Assembly: GCF_000321225.1 (NCBI RefSeq)
Contig: NW_004451410.1
Location: 888,265-952,264 of the forward strand
Source of the DNA: Odobenus rosmarus divergens
Taxonomy: Eukaryota; Chordata; Mammalia; Carnivora; Odobenidae
Length of the DNA: 64,000 nucleotides
Direction: 5' to 3'
Position 1 is the stretch's first letter; each line of letters begins with the position of its first letter. Positions 23,754 to 35,740 of this stretch are shown here, in pieces. Under the pieces are notes generated by a model. It made no database searches. It was not told where the DNA came from and saw only the letters and a program-made list of their open reading frames with translations. The translations under genes were made by a program, and so were the position numbers.

Positions 23754-26700
23754 TTCCTATTCTGGTATTCTTTGCAAACATAATTATTTGATATTGTGGC
23801 TCACAGACTTTCTGCTTTGCTTAAAACTGTATTCTTCTTCTCGACTGTTTTTAGTAATAGAACTTGCTTTTGTAATAGTTCAACACACTTTCTCCATCAG
23901 TTCCTTTGAAAAACAAACCCCCAAATATCAGTTTTGAGGAATATCAGTTACGTATAAGTAAGCATTTAGGGTTGACGGGTGTCAGTTTTGTCTGGTTCAG
24001 GAAACTCTTCTGTGGTTCTGTGTCACCTTGGATGACACCTTGGATGATACCATGCCTCCTAGCTCAGTCTCTTTGCTCCGGATCCTGCTTAGTAGATGGC
24101 TGGAGTTTTGCTAACTTTATCTTATGTAAGCAGCCTAGGTTTCCTGTGTGTATTTATGTTAGTGTATCACTGCAACTGAAGTATATGACCTATTTCTTGC
24201 TCTCAACCATTTCTAAAGTTTCTTTTTATTCACTTAGTAATATAGTTGATTCTTTTTTTACTTCTTTTTGCATAGAGAGACAGCATTAGCAATTGAATAC
24301 TCACCCACTGAAACAGAAACCACCACCGTGATTTCATTAAAGGCACCTAGCATCCACACATTTACTGAAGGGAATTTCATAGTATTCTTTACACAGAATC
24401 AGTTCAAAGAATATTCGAAGACTGTTTGTCTGAAAAAAGGACAGTGTGTGAAATTGGGTAAATTATTTTTTCATATTTACTTGATTGATAAAAGGTTAAA
24501 TGTCATTAAAGTACAACCACTGAGTACTGTTTTATTTTTAAAGTTAGGTTCCACAAACTGTAAGTTTGGCATTTTATTAGATTGCTGAAGAAAAGTATCT
24601 AGGCTTAATAGAATTAAAAAATGATTCTGCCTTATATACCTGGCATGTGTGTATTATGTCATCGAACTCATAATCAGTTGTAAATGCACTTAAAATGCAA
24701 GCATCTCTTCTCATGGTAATTTTTTCATTATCCTTATTTTAAAAAATTACCTGGTTGACTTAAAAGTGAAATGATACGGAGATTAGTTTTTGCCAATTTG
24801 TTAAATTAATGACACATTCTTTTTTACTAATAACTTTTAAAAATTTTATGTATTTAGGTAAGCTGTTCAAAAATGTTTCTAAGAAAGTTTTGTATGTAAA
24901 AACATCTGGCTTGTTAACTTACATAGTGGAAATCAGCACCTTTGTTACTATTTGACAGTACAAGGTACATAACAAGCACCGAGTTTAGTACTTATTTGGC
25001 GACCCAAAGTTCAGAACAATGTTCATGCTTTGGAGTATTAGTTAAATTCACGCTACCTTATAGGTAAAATATCAGTATTTTGAATATTAATGAATGGGAA
25101 TTTCATAGTGGAACTGAGAAAAGTAGAATACATATCTGCTTTGAGGAGAAAGTAACCTAAAAGAAATGACTTCTCTATTTATATACACACATATATTTGT
25201 AGGGAGAATTTTAAATAAGTTTAAGTGATACTTAATGGCTGCTAACATTGCACAGTTTGTCACGTTTGCCAGCAGGGATGCCACTGAAGAAATACATAGT
25301 CTGGTTTTTAGGCACTAGAAAATTAAATCTTACTTGGTGATGTTTGGATATTTTCAAAATATTACCAGTGTGCATGTGTGTGTACATGGGGATATGTTGA
25401 AATATTTAAATGCTGTAAAGAGTTTCTTTTTCTAGGTTAAACTGTTACTGTCAGACATGAGTCAGTGTTTCTATTACAGAGATGATTTTCAATAATTTTC
25501 ACCCAGTAAATTTTCAGAGTTGGTCACTTTTTTTAATGTAACTAAAATTTTAAAATCATCTCAACGTTCTCCCCTATAGAAATAGTCAACTCTTTGGTGA
25601 TTTCTGTGTATGTTTGGCCAGCAATTATCAGAAAAAGCTTGTCAGGTCTTTTGGTATTTAAGGCATGGTTATTTGAATATATCCTCCTTACCATCAAAAT
25701 TATACATGGCAGATTTAGTGTGAAATCAGCCGATGTATCATTATTTTGTTTTATTTATTAAAAACATTAAAAACAACCAATGATTTATTTTTGCTTAAAA
25801 TAGTTTATATCAATACAAAGAAGGTTTTGATTCCATTTCAGTTTTTATCCCTTTTTACTTTAAAGGCAAAAGAACAAAATTTGTCCCTATGGCTTTCAAT
25901 CTATAGAAAATGAAAAGATTTTAATTTTATGGCAGTAATCATAAGCAGTACATTAGGTTTTCTATAATAACATGTACCATTAAAAACCTTCCTTATTGGC
26001 GGTATGTTGTGATCTTCACATTGCACTGAGGAGTAAAAACATTGTGAAGCGTATTTCCTGGCACTTTTACCTGTTGTGGGCCTGTAGCGTCAAAGTACTG
26101 TCCAGTCACTCCGGCACGAGCTGACAGACACAGACGGCTCTGGTGTCACTGTGTATTACCACCTCGTATAACTGGAAGTGCTCCCTGAAGCCGGCCCGTG
26201 TCGCAGAGTCCTAGATGAGGTCTTCATGGGTGCTGACCATAAAAAGTTCATCAAAGTAATGAGGCGAGGAGAGAGCTTGGTGCTCATGGGCAGAGCTCAG
26301 CACCAAGGCGTGTGAACTGGCTCCAGCTGTGACAATAAAACAGCAGGTGGCTCCTGTCATTAGGGGTGGCAGATGAGGCAGGGGACTAGCAGGCAGCCCA
26401 CAGAACTCTCATTTGTTAGCCATCGCCACTGTACCATGCAAAATAGCTTCCATCTCAGTCAATTTTACTTCGCAGAGTATTATACATCGCCATAAGCATA
26501 TCCGGGCTCCACGCATGCACGTCTCTCCTGCCTCTCAGGGCTGTCTGGCCGTCCCTTACCTCAGTTTGCCTTGCCTGAGCTTACCTCCCTACACTTCCCT
26601 CTCTCCCTCTCAACCAGAAGGCACTACTTTAGCGATCCTTGTTGACTTTGGCCTGCGTCATTCCAGGAATCTGCTCGAATTTTTAAGATAACAGTGCCAT

Positions 26701-27590
26701 CTTTGCTCAAGGTCTATGTTGTTAGTATTAAGGGGTGTTTACTTTGTAAATGATGACAAAAGCTACCTGCAGTACCTTCCTGGTGGACGTCCTACTATCC
26801 TCGCCATACCCTGGGAAGAATGTCCAACTGCAGAGAGAGAAATAGAAGAAATGAAGCCGGGATGTCCGGATGGTTTCACAGATGTATTGTTTGAGGTGCT
26901 ATCCTGCATGTTGCAGAACTATTCTTTTAGGATTAATTTTCACTTAAAAGTCAAGCGTAGTGCTGTTGTAATCATAAGTGGCTTCATGAACATTTCAGCG
27001 TATTGTTGTGGTTGAAAGTCGACCCAGTAAGCCCAAGTCTTAATATTTATTTGGGGATTAAAAGTCCAAATAATAAAAACCACTATTTTTCCTTAAGTAC
27101 TGTAGGGAAAGAAAACTAAATTAGTATGAAAATAAGCAACTAGAATAAGGCCTCTTATTGCCATCTCTACAAATTAGATGAGTATGAAATTCTGTCACTT
27201 TTGCAATTTTCTGAAGCAAAACAGAGGCCAAAATTCATCAAGTAAAGTAAAATATTGTTAATATGCAGTCGTCTCTACGTTTATTGAGAGAAGAAAGACA
27301 ACAGTTTAACCTTTGAAGAGTACTTTCATGTTATTTTGTAATATGTGTATTGCTCCTACATTTGTTGAAGAAGTTTTTGAATTTATGTTTTTAGTTTTTG
27401 TCCCTGTACACACATGGATTTTTTTTTTTTAAAGTAAGGATCATTTCTGTACCTAATGTGGTGCTCACATTGCCCCATACTGGTCAACAGAAGCACGCTG
27501 TTGGTGTTGTCTTCTGTGTTCTTTCCATGTGTCTCTGTCATTCTCTGAGCATTTTCTTGTTTCCGGCATAGCCAGATATCCTAGCCCTGG
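23754..27590. other. Intron, mostly AT-rich, with a GC-richer patch at 26050-26690
   Basis: No gene is called. The frame 24268-24588 (106 codons) follows an acceptor-like 'cttctttttgcatag' but has no donor or known domain. The patch at about 26050-26690 is richer in CpG than its flanks and unrecognised. The 99-codon frame 26716-27015 lacks a recognised domain. Confidence 0.45.
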
Positions 27591-29613
27591 GATCATGTGG
27601 TTTTGTCATTTATTCTATTAATAGCATATATTATATTCATTGATTTCTGTATGTTTAGCCAAACTTGCATTCTTTGATAAATCCCTTTTGGTAAGCATAC
27701 TTAATTCCCACACGTTGCTGGTTTTCAGTTTGTTAGTATTTTGTTGAAAGTAATTCTTCCATGTTCATGAAGGATTATGTCTTCATCTTGTTTTTGTTTC
27801 AGAGTCATACTGGCCTCACAGATTCTGTTGGGTAGTGTTTGAGTAAATTCCTTTTCTGTTTTTTGGAGGAGTTGTAAAGGATTGGTCTTAATTCTTTTTT
27901 AAATGTTTGGTAGAATTCACTGGTGAAGCCATCCAAACATGAACTTTCCTTGTTCAAAATTTTTTGGTAAGTAATTCAGTTTCTTTACTTGTAATGGGTC
28001 TATTCAGATTACTTAATTTCTTCTTCCCAGTGTCACTTGTTTGTTCTTTCAAGGTGTTTGTCCATTTCAGCTAGTGTGTCCAATGTGATGGCACACAGTT
28101 GTTCATGGTATTTCTTTTTATTCCCTTTCCATCTGTAAGATCAATAGTAATGTCCCCGTTTTCATTCCTAACATAATCATTTGAACCTTTCTCTCCCTTC
28201 CCCCCTTGATTGTTGAAACTAATAGATTATCAGTTTTAATGATCTTTTCAAAGAACTAACTTTTGATTTTGTTGATTTTTGGCTATTTTTCTATTTCATT
28301 ATTTATGCTCTGGTTTTTATTTTCTTCCATCTGCTTGTATTGGGTTGGTTTTGTTTGCTCTTTTTTTTTTTTAGTTTCTTAACGTGAATAGTTAGATTGT
28401 TGATTTGAGACTTTCTTCTTTTTAAATACAGATGTTTACAGCTATAAATTTTTCTTTCCCTACTGCCTTAGCTGTTTCCCATAACTTTTGGTATGTTCTG
28501 TTTTTGTTTCCATTCATCTCAAAGTGTTTTCAGCTTTATTTTGTTATTTATTCTAAGGATCCATTATTTTCCTAAGAGTATGTTACTTAATTTCCACATA
28601 TTTGTTAACTTCCCAGATTTCCTTTTTTATAGATTTATAGTTTCATTACATATGGTTAAAGGAAATAAAAGTATTCTATGTTTGATTTTGCTCCTGGCAA
28701 ATGTATTGAACCTTGTTTTATGTCCTAACATATGGCCACTCCTGGAGAGTATTCCGTCTACACTTGAGATTGTTTTTATGTGACATGTTGTATGGACATT
28801 TGTTAGTTCTGGTTAATTGAAATTTTTTTTTGAATTTTCTGTTTCCTATTTTTATCCTTTACCTCATTGTTTTCATTATTGAAAATGGTATGTAATGTCC
28901 TCAACTCATATTTTTGAATTTTTCTTCTTCGCCTCCAATTCTGTCAGTTTTCACTTGATGTAGTTTGGGGCTCTATAGTTAGGGACATATATGTTTATAA
29001 TAATCCTATCTTACTGATGGATTGACCTTTTTAGCATAAAACATCCTTTTCTGATCTCCATTGACAATCCGTGTGTTAAACTTCATTTTGTCTGATTAGT
29101 AGTATGGTCATTGCAACCTCTTTAGGTTAATGAGCGCATGGTGTATTTTTTTCTGTCCTTCTGCTTTCAGCACATTTGAATCTTTGAACTTAATGTTTGT
29201 TTTGAGAGGCTATAGCTGGATCATGTTTTGAAAATGCATTTTGTCAGTCTTTGCCTTTTGATTGGCGCATAGCCCACTTATACATCATGTGATTACCTGT
29301 ACGATATAACTTACATCGGCCTTTTTGCCGTTTGATTTCTACATGTCCTTATTTCATTTTTGTTCTTCTGTTTCACCATTACTGCTTTACTTTATGTGTT
29401 ACATATTTGTTGTTTACTTTTTAAAATTGCTTTTTTAATTCATACATGTAATACATATGTATGTGTACACACTGTATTTACACATAAGCACATTTATATG
29501 TTAACTATGACTATATTAATTATCTCATGTTATAATTATATTAATTATTATGTAGTATATATGTTATATATGTAATTATTACCCTGGGGATGACAATTAA
29601 CATTTCAACCTCT

Positions 29614-29802
29614 GGGGCGTCTGGGTGGCTGTCATTAAGCATCTGCCTTCGGCTCAGGTCATGATCCCAGCGTTCTGGGATTGAGCCCCGATTCGGGCTC
29701 CCTGCTCCATGGGAAGCCTGCTTCTCCCTCTTCCACTCCCCCTGCTTGTGTTCCCTCTCTCGCTGTGTCTCTCTCTGTCAAATAAATAAAATCTTAAAAA
29801 AA
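29614..29802 (+). mobile_element. SINEC, sense, nested in L1
   Basis: Head 'ggggcgtctgggtggct', 'tgatcccagcgttctgggat', 'ccatgggaagcctgcttctc' and tail 'aaataaataaaatctta'. A few head bases are missing ('ggctgtcattaag' instead of 'ggctcagtcgttaag'). Short imperfect flanks 'atttcaacctc' (29602-29612) and 'ttttcaactta' (near 29807) are consistent with a target duplication. Confidence 0.95.
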
Positions 29803-30925
29803 TTTTTTTTCAACTTATAACACTCTAGTTTTGATGACTACAGACTTAATTTTAATACTGTACTAATGCTTTGCTGCTATATAGCCTCATTTCCTTCTCC
29901 CTACTTTGTGTTGTTATTGTCATACAAATTACATTTTTATACTTGTATGTTGATAAGTACAGATTTAAAATTATTGCTTCATGCAGTTGTCTTAAAGAGA
30001 AAAAAAGAATTACAAACAGAAGATATATGTATACTGTCTGTTATTTATCTTTATAGTTATCTTTACCAGTGCTCCTCATTTCTTCATATGGAATTGAATT
30101 TTTGTCTACTGTTCTTTAATTTCAGCTTGAGGGAGTACCTTTAGTATTGTGGTACAGTTCTGCTAATGATGAATATTTTTGCTTTTGTTAATCTGGATAT
30201 GTCTTTATTTTCTTCTTTTTTTAATTAAATGTTTTTGCTGATATAGAATTCTTTATTGACATTTATTGTTTTTCCTGTACTTTGAATACGTTTTCCCACT
30301 GCCTTCTGAATTGCATAGTTTCTGATGTGAAGTCTGCTGATAATCTTACTGAGCGTACCTTGAACTGGAAGAATAGCCTTTCTGTTACTGTTTTCTGGAT
30401 TCTTTCCTTCTGTGTGGCTTTTGACAGTTTGGCTCAGTTGTATCTATGTATGGGTCTCTTTGAATTAATCTTAATCCTACTTGGTATTTGCTGAGGTTCT
30501 TGGATGTGCAGACTGGTAATTGTTAAAGTTTCTAGCCATTTATTCCTTGAATTTTCTTCCTGTTCCTTTCTTGCTCTTTCTTTTAGCAGAGTCCTACCAT
30601 GAATATTTGGTACAGTCGCGGTGCCCTCTGGTTCTTGGAGGCTCGCCCTCCTCCCTCCTCCCTCCTCCTCCTGCTCCTCCTTCTCTCTCTGCTCTTGTTT
30701 GTGTTCACCTTCTCCATGGTCACTGATTGTGGTCTTCTCTAGTTCATATCTGCTGCTGAGCCCTGTAGTGAATCTTGCATTCAGTCGCTTTATTTTTTTA
30801 ACTGCATAATTTATATATATATAATATATTTAATATTCCTCTTTTTTGATATTATGTTTTTGATGAGTCATAATCCTCTTCCCTTTAGTTTGTACATATA
30901 TTTTAGTTTTTTTCATTATATATAT

Positions 30926-31127
30926 AATATATATATAAAGATTTATTTATTATTTGAGAGGGGGAGAGAGAGAGAACATGAGTCGGGGGGGAAAGAGAGA
31001 ATCTGACGCAGACTCCATGCTGGGTGCAGAGCCTGCTTGGGGGGTTTGATCTCATGACACTGAGATCATGACCTGAGCTGAAATCAAGAGTTGGATGTTT
31101 AACTGACTGAGCCACCCAGTCCCCCCC
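30926..31127 (-). mobile_element. SINEC, antisense, older subtype, nested in L1
   Basis: 'agatttatttattatttgag', GA-rich run, 'gagcctgcttggggggtttg', hairpin 'gatctcatgacactgagatc' and head 'actgactgagccaccca'. Flanked by 'tttcattatata' (30911-30922) and 'tttcattgtata' (31128-31139). The (TA)n next to the tail probably grew from the poly(A)/target. The frame 30903-31133 is translated SINE. Confidence 0.95.
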
Positions 31128-31817
31128 TTTCATTGTATATATTTATATTAGTTGATTAACTCTTTGTTTAGTAACTCCATCATCTGGGATTTCTTAGAAA
31201 TATTTTTTGTTGACTGTGTTTTTCCCTTTGTGTAGGCAATATTTTTCTGTTACTTGGCATGTCTCAATGTTTTGTATGTGTTGGTTGGTAACTAGACATT
31301 TTAAATAATGTAATGGGACCACTCTAGAAATCAGATCCCCCCTCCTCAGGGTTTTTTTGTTGTTGTTGTTTATTTTTGTTGCTGATTGTTCCATGACTCT
31401 GCTAAACTAATTCTTAACATATATACTCTTTGTCATGTATGGCCACTGAAGTGATTGCTGAGTAACCTTGATGGTCAGACAGAGGTTTCCTTAAATGCCT
31501 TTTATCAGTAATTCTCCCAGCATTTGTCAAGGGGCTCTCTTCCGTTGTGGAATGTTTTCAGTGCACCAGCAGCTAATGATTAGCTCTGACCTTACTTACA
31601 CTTTGTGCTTATGCAAAGGTTTCTTTCAGGTTAGCCAGAGTTGAGATGTAGCAGAGTAGCACCTTCTCAGGTCTTTCCCTGGCATTCACCCAGCCCGTCA
31701 TATCACATGGTGATTGTATGTGTAGATGGAAGCTTCTGAAAACTTCATGAGGCCTTTCAGTACATTACTACCCAATTATTTCTGTTGAAATGGGGATTAT
31801 TTTAAATGATTTTCTCT

Positions 31818-32011
31818 CTCTCTGTCTTTTTAAAAAGATTTTATTTATTTGAGAGAGAGTGAGTATGTGTGCATGAGCTGGGGGAGTGGCACAGGGACAA
31901 GCAGGCTCCCTGCCCAGCAGGAAGCCCGACACATGGCTTGATCCCAGGACCCCGAGATCATGACCTGAGCCGAAGGCAGATGCTTAGCCGACTGAGCCAC
32001 CCAGGCGCCCC
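31818..32011 (-). mobile_element. SINEC, antisense
   Basis: 'aaaaagattttatttatttg', (GA)n, 'caagcaggctccctgcccag', 'cgagatcatgacctgagccg' and head 'gactgagccacccaggcgcc'. Flanked by 'ttaaatgattttctct' (31802-31817) and 'ttaaattattttctct' (32012-32027), one mismatch. Confidence 0.97.
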
Positions 32012-32027
32012 TTAAATTATTTTCTCT

Positions 32028-33265
32028 TTATTTTAGTTGACATTTATTAGAGTAGTATGTTGACCTTTTCAATTTTTATATTTTAATAGGTTATATTATA
32101 TATCAACTTAATATTGGGTCATGATGTTAGGTTCAATGGGGTGATAAAAACATTTACATTTTGTGCTATTTCTTTAGAACTTGAAAAAAATCTTTTTTTT
32201 TTTACTTGTGTAAAGTGGTTGTATATTTTCTCTCTCATTTAGATCATGAGTATTTAGCTTATTTTGGCCTTTTCCAATACCCTTTAGCAGTTTTTTATAC
32301 ATAGGATTTTCTTGGAAATTATTAATTGATTGTTTTGATATTACAAGATATAAAATTTACATTGTACAAAGAAGTTTTTGAGTAGTGCTTAAATGGAAGA
32401 GCTTGCTGATAGTATTGACATGTCTTATGTCCCCCCTGAATACATGTTCTCCCCCTTTAATGTAATGTAGAGTGTAACGTATCAAGCCGATAAACTCATA
32501 TCTTACACTTTCCCATCATCTACTGTTCAGGTTGGTTGCCACTGATATTATTTGTAACTTCAGGAAGCAGCTGAGTGCTTTTCATGATTGTGATTTTAAG
32601 ATTTTATGAAATTCACATTCATTTCTTGAACTTACTACATTCTTGTTGTGTTATTTTTAAACTATTTGCACATCATACATTTGCAGATATATACCTTTAC
32701 AAATCATGCTGTATACAAATCATACACCAGTGTATAAATGATACTAAATAAAATAGGAAATCCAAAAACCATGTTTTCATCAGATCGTTCTGTCTGTATT
32801 CTTTTGTTGTATATACCTTCTTTGCCAAACTTCAAATTGCTCCTCTTTATTTTGAATTATTCTCCTTCATTATAATAGGAGACAGTTCTTGTTCCTGAAG
32901 TACCATAGAAGCTGCTTGCTTACAGTGTGTATTTTTTTTTTTTTTTAAGTTTTTGCTGCAGTTCCTAAACCTCAGGCTTTTCTTAGTGATTGCTGAGGTT
33001 CTCTCCATTGTTCTTGCAGTAGGATGTCTGCTGTGCATCCTGGCAGCATCTCAGGTGTAATTGAGCTAGTGATGACTGGTTCATACATGCCACACCTGTC
33101 GTTGCCTTGTTCTCCGTGACTCAAAAACTCCCAAGTTTTTCCAAGGCAGAGAACCATAAAGGCAATGAAAGAGGGAAGAAGGGACTAGCAGTAAAAAATA
33201 CGGTTCTTAATCCCAAAGGAGTACATAATAGCTGAAAATGCTAATGTTTTCTGAGTTGTTCATGA
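32028..33265. other. Intron; possible processed transcript remnant at 32930-33160
   Basis: AT-rich spacer between two L1 copies. A 16-nt T run at 32932-32947 lies next to about 210 bp of GC-richer text that is open on the minus strand (32972-33157, 61 codons). That is the expected look of a short antisense processed transcript with its poly(A). The peptide is not recognised and no target duplication was found. Confidence 0.4.
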
Positions 33266-35077
33266 ATATACCTTATGAAATTCACTTCTTTTAAAATGTC
33301 ATCTTTAACTTGACCTAAAGGACAAAAGATTTAACACATTTAAAATGTGCAATTTGATAAGTTTTGAAAGATAAATGTGTGCATATTTCCATGAAACTAG
33401 CACCTCAAAGAAGATAATGGACATTTCCATTACTGCTGAAAAGTTTCCTGTTTTCCTTTGTAATCCTTAATTCTTGCCCCTCCCTCCCACCCCTAGCAGC
33501 CTGCAGTGGCTATCACTGTCGCTCAGCTTGCATTTTCTACAACTCTGTGTGAATGGAATGGTAGTTTTTCATTTCTGTTGTCCAGTCTCTTCATTAGCAG
33601 AGCTGTTCTCATATTTCGTCAGTGTTGCTTTATGTATTGATGGTTAATCTCTTTCTGTTGCTGAGTAGAATTACATTTTTCTTTATTCAGTTATTTATCC
33701 ATTTCCCTTTTGATAGACATCTGATTTATGTCCAGTTTCTGGATATTTAGAATTATGCTGTTAGGACCATTTATAAATACAAGTTTTTGTATGGAAAAGC
33801 CTTTGATTTCTCTTGGGTAAATGCCTATGACTGGAATGGCTTGAGGTTATTATAGGTGTATGTTGTCCAGAGTATAGGGCCAGCTTATATTCTCATCAGG
33901 AGTGATTTACAGTTCCTGTTGTTGTATGTATGTACTTGCCCAACATTTGGTATTGTCAATTTGTTAATTTTAGCCATCCCTTTTAGATAAGTGGAGGTAT
34001 CTCATTTTGGTTCTAGTTTGCATTTCTTTGATGATGTGGAGCATCTTCTAGTGAGCTTTTTTGTCATCCACATTTTTTCTTTGGTGAGGAAACTGTTGAA
34101 ATCTTTTACTCATTAAATTTTTTTCCCCCTCATTTTTAGGTTAGAGGTTTTTTTTTTAATATTTTCTAACTTTAAGTCCTTTATCAAATATATGTTATGC
34201 AGGTATTTTCTGCTACTCTGTGGCTTTATTTTCTTTAGAGGAGAATTTTTATATGTTGATATTATTAAATTTATATTATTTGTTCATTTATGGGTCCTTT
34301 TTTGTTGTAGTATCCAAGAAGTCTTTGTCTAGCTCAAGATCACAAAGATTTTCTCTTATGTTTTCTTCTAGAAGAGTTACAGTCTTAGGTTTTACGTTTA
34401 GGCCTGCAATCCATTTTGAGATAATTTTTATAAATAGTGAAAGGTATAAGGTGAAGATAATTACCATTTCTTTTGGTCTTTGTTCCTCACTTGTATTTTG
34501 TCTATAATTCTGCCATCATTCTTATTTTTAGTCCTGTGGACATGTGTCTCTTTTTTTTCTGTCTACATTTAAGATTTTTTTCTTCATCATTGATTTTCTT
34601 TATATTTGCTTTAATTATAGTTTACTGAGCTTTTTGTGTCTGTGTTTATAATTTTCCTCAAATTTCGGAAATTTTTGGCCACTTTTCAGTTATTCTCCTT
34701 CCACAGTGCATTTTGGGCATTCCAGTTATATTACTTGAAATTGACAACTAATTCTGTTTTCAGTTTTACAAATTTTCTTTCTGTACTATTTAATTTTTTT
34801 AATTTTGATTTTTTCAGGCTATTTTGTGTGTCAGATCTATCATTAATTTCATCTAAATTTATCTGAATTTATCTCTTCTAGTCTAGTTTTTATCTCTAAA
34901 TGTTTGCTTTGGGTCTTTTTATGTCTTCCATCTTTCTACTTACCTTTTTGCTCACTTGGCATGTATCATAGTATTTTGATATCCTTGTGTGCTAATTTTA
35001 ATATCTTGTCTGTTCTGTGTTGGTTTTAGTTGATTAAGATTTGTCCTCATTATTGGTCCTATTCGCCTACTTCCTAT

Positions 35078-35124
35078 AAGACTGATAATTTTTCTTTTTT
35101 TTTTTTTAAGACTGGTAATTTTTC
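35078..35124 (-). mobile_element. Poly(T)-only insertion with target duplication
   Basis: A 13-nt T run (35095-35107) is flanked by 'aagactgataatttttc' (35078-35094) and 'aagactggtaatttttc' (35108-35124), 16 of 17 identical. This is the structure expected of a retroinsertion consisting of a poly(A) tail alone, on the minus strand. Confidence 0.75.
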
Positions 35125-35242
35125 ATTTTCTTCCTGGACGTTGTAAATTTTGTATTGTTGCTACTATTTATTTTGTATGTTAGTAAATATTCTTGAGCTT
35201 TGTTCTGGAATGTAGTTAATTCATTTGGGAAAAGTTTGATAT

Positions 35243-35285
35243 TTTATGCATCACTTTTTTTTTTTTTGATTTATGCATCACTTTT
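35243..35285 (-). mobile_element. Second poly(T)-only insertion with target duplication
   Basis: A T run plus 'ga' (35259-35269) lies between perfect copies of 'tttatgcatcactttt' (35243-35258 and 35270-35285). It has the same tail-only structure as the insertion 150 bp upstream. A simple tandem duplication with T-run expansion is the alternative. Confidence 0.65.
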
Positions 35286-35740
35286 GAGCAGAATTGGAAT
35301 AGTGCTTAGTCTATGGCTAATTACTCTCTCTTGCTGAGGTGGGCCTTTTTGTATGCCCCATGCATGAGTCATCAGGTTTTCAAGGCTGGCCCTGTATGAA
35401 CACTGATGACCACTGTTTCTTCTAATGTTTTCTCTCTATTCTTGACCACACGATTGTGAAGTTTCTTCAGACATGCCACTTGATCAGTAATTAACTGCAT
35501 ACTCCCTACACTCCCTCTGCTGGTCTTGTTTTTTTACTGTGTATGTAGGTCTCTCCTCTCTGTTATTCTCTCCTGTGAATTCCAGCTACCTTGTCTTCAT
35601 GTCATCTCATTTTGTCTCTACTCATCTGATGAGTTGCTTATCATAGGTCTGCTCATCTTCAGCTGCATTTCTCCACCTTGTTCTGTCTGGCAATTGTCTC
35701 TCTGAGATCCCTGTCTTTGCCTGATGTTCCGTGTCTTAAA

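Larger units (their letters stand above)
27595..31817 (-). mobile_element. Old L1 (L1M-type) copy, antisense, interrupted by SINEs
   Basis: The + strand reads as antisense L1. ORF2 reverse-transcriptase region comes first ('ggtagaattcactggtgaag' near 27910, 'cttttcaaagaactaacttt' near 28245). The endonuclease region follows ('cattttgtctgattagtagt' near 29085, 'gccttttgattggcgca' near 29252). Next comes the 5' part ('gatatagaattctttattga' near 30240, 'ctagaaatcagatcccccct' near 31325). The 3' UTR end is missing. All frames are broken many times, so no L1 protein is encoded. SINECs at 29614-29802 and 30926-31127 lie inside, and a third abuts at 31818-32011. It lies antisense to the zinc-finger gene. 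Confidence 0.8.
33270..35740 (-). mobile_element. Second old L1 copy, antisense, internally deleted
   Basis: 33270-34470 resembles the antisense L1 3' end and ORF2 C-terminus ('gatttctcttgggtaaatgc' near 33807, 'ttggtattgtcaatttgtta' near 33948, 'tcacaaagattttctcttat' near 34340). 34540-35740 resembles the antisense 5' region ('ttctagaagag' lies before the join; 'taattatagtttactgagc' near 34612 and 'cctggacgttgtaaatttt' near 35130 after it). The middle of ORF2 and ORF1 is missing, so this copy is either internally deleted or two adjacent inserts. No frame is intact. It has the same orientation as the L1 at 27.6-31.8 kb. Confidence 0.7.

Noticed and set aside
28493..28783. 96-codon hydrophobic plus frame
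   Set aside because: It lies in antisense L1 sequence; T-rich antisense DNA yields Phe/Leu-rich chance peptides.
30903..31133. 76-codon minus frame
   Set aside because: Translated SINEC.
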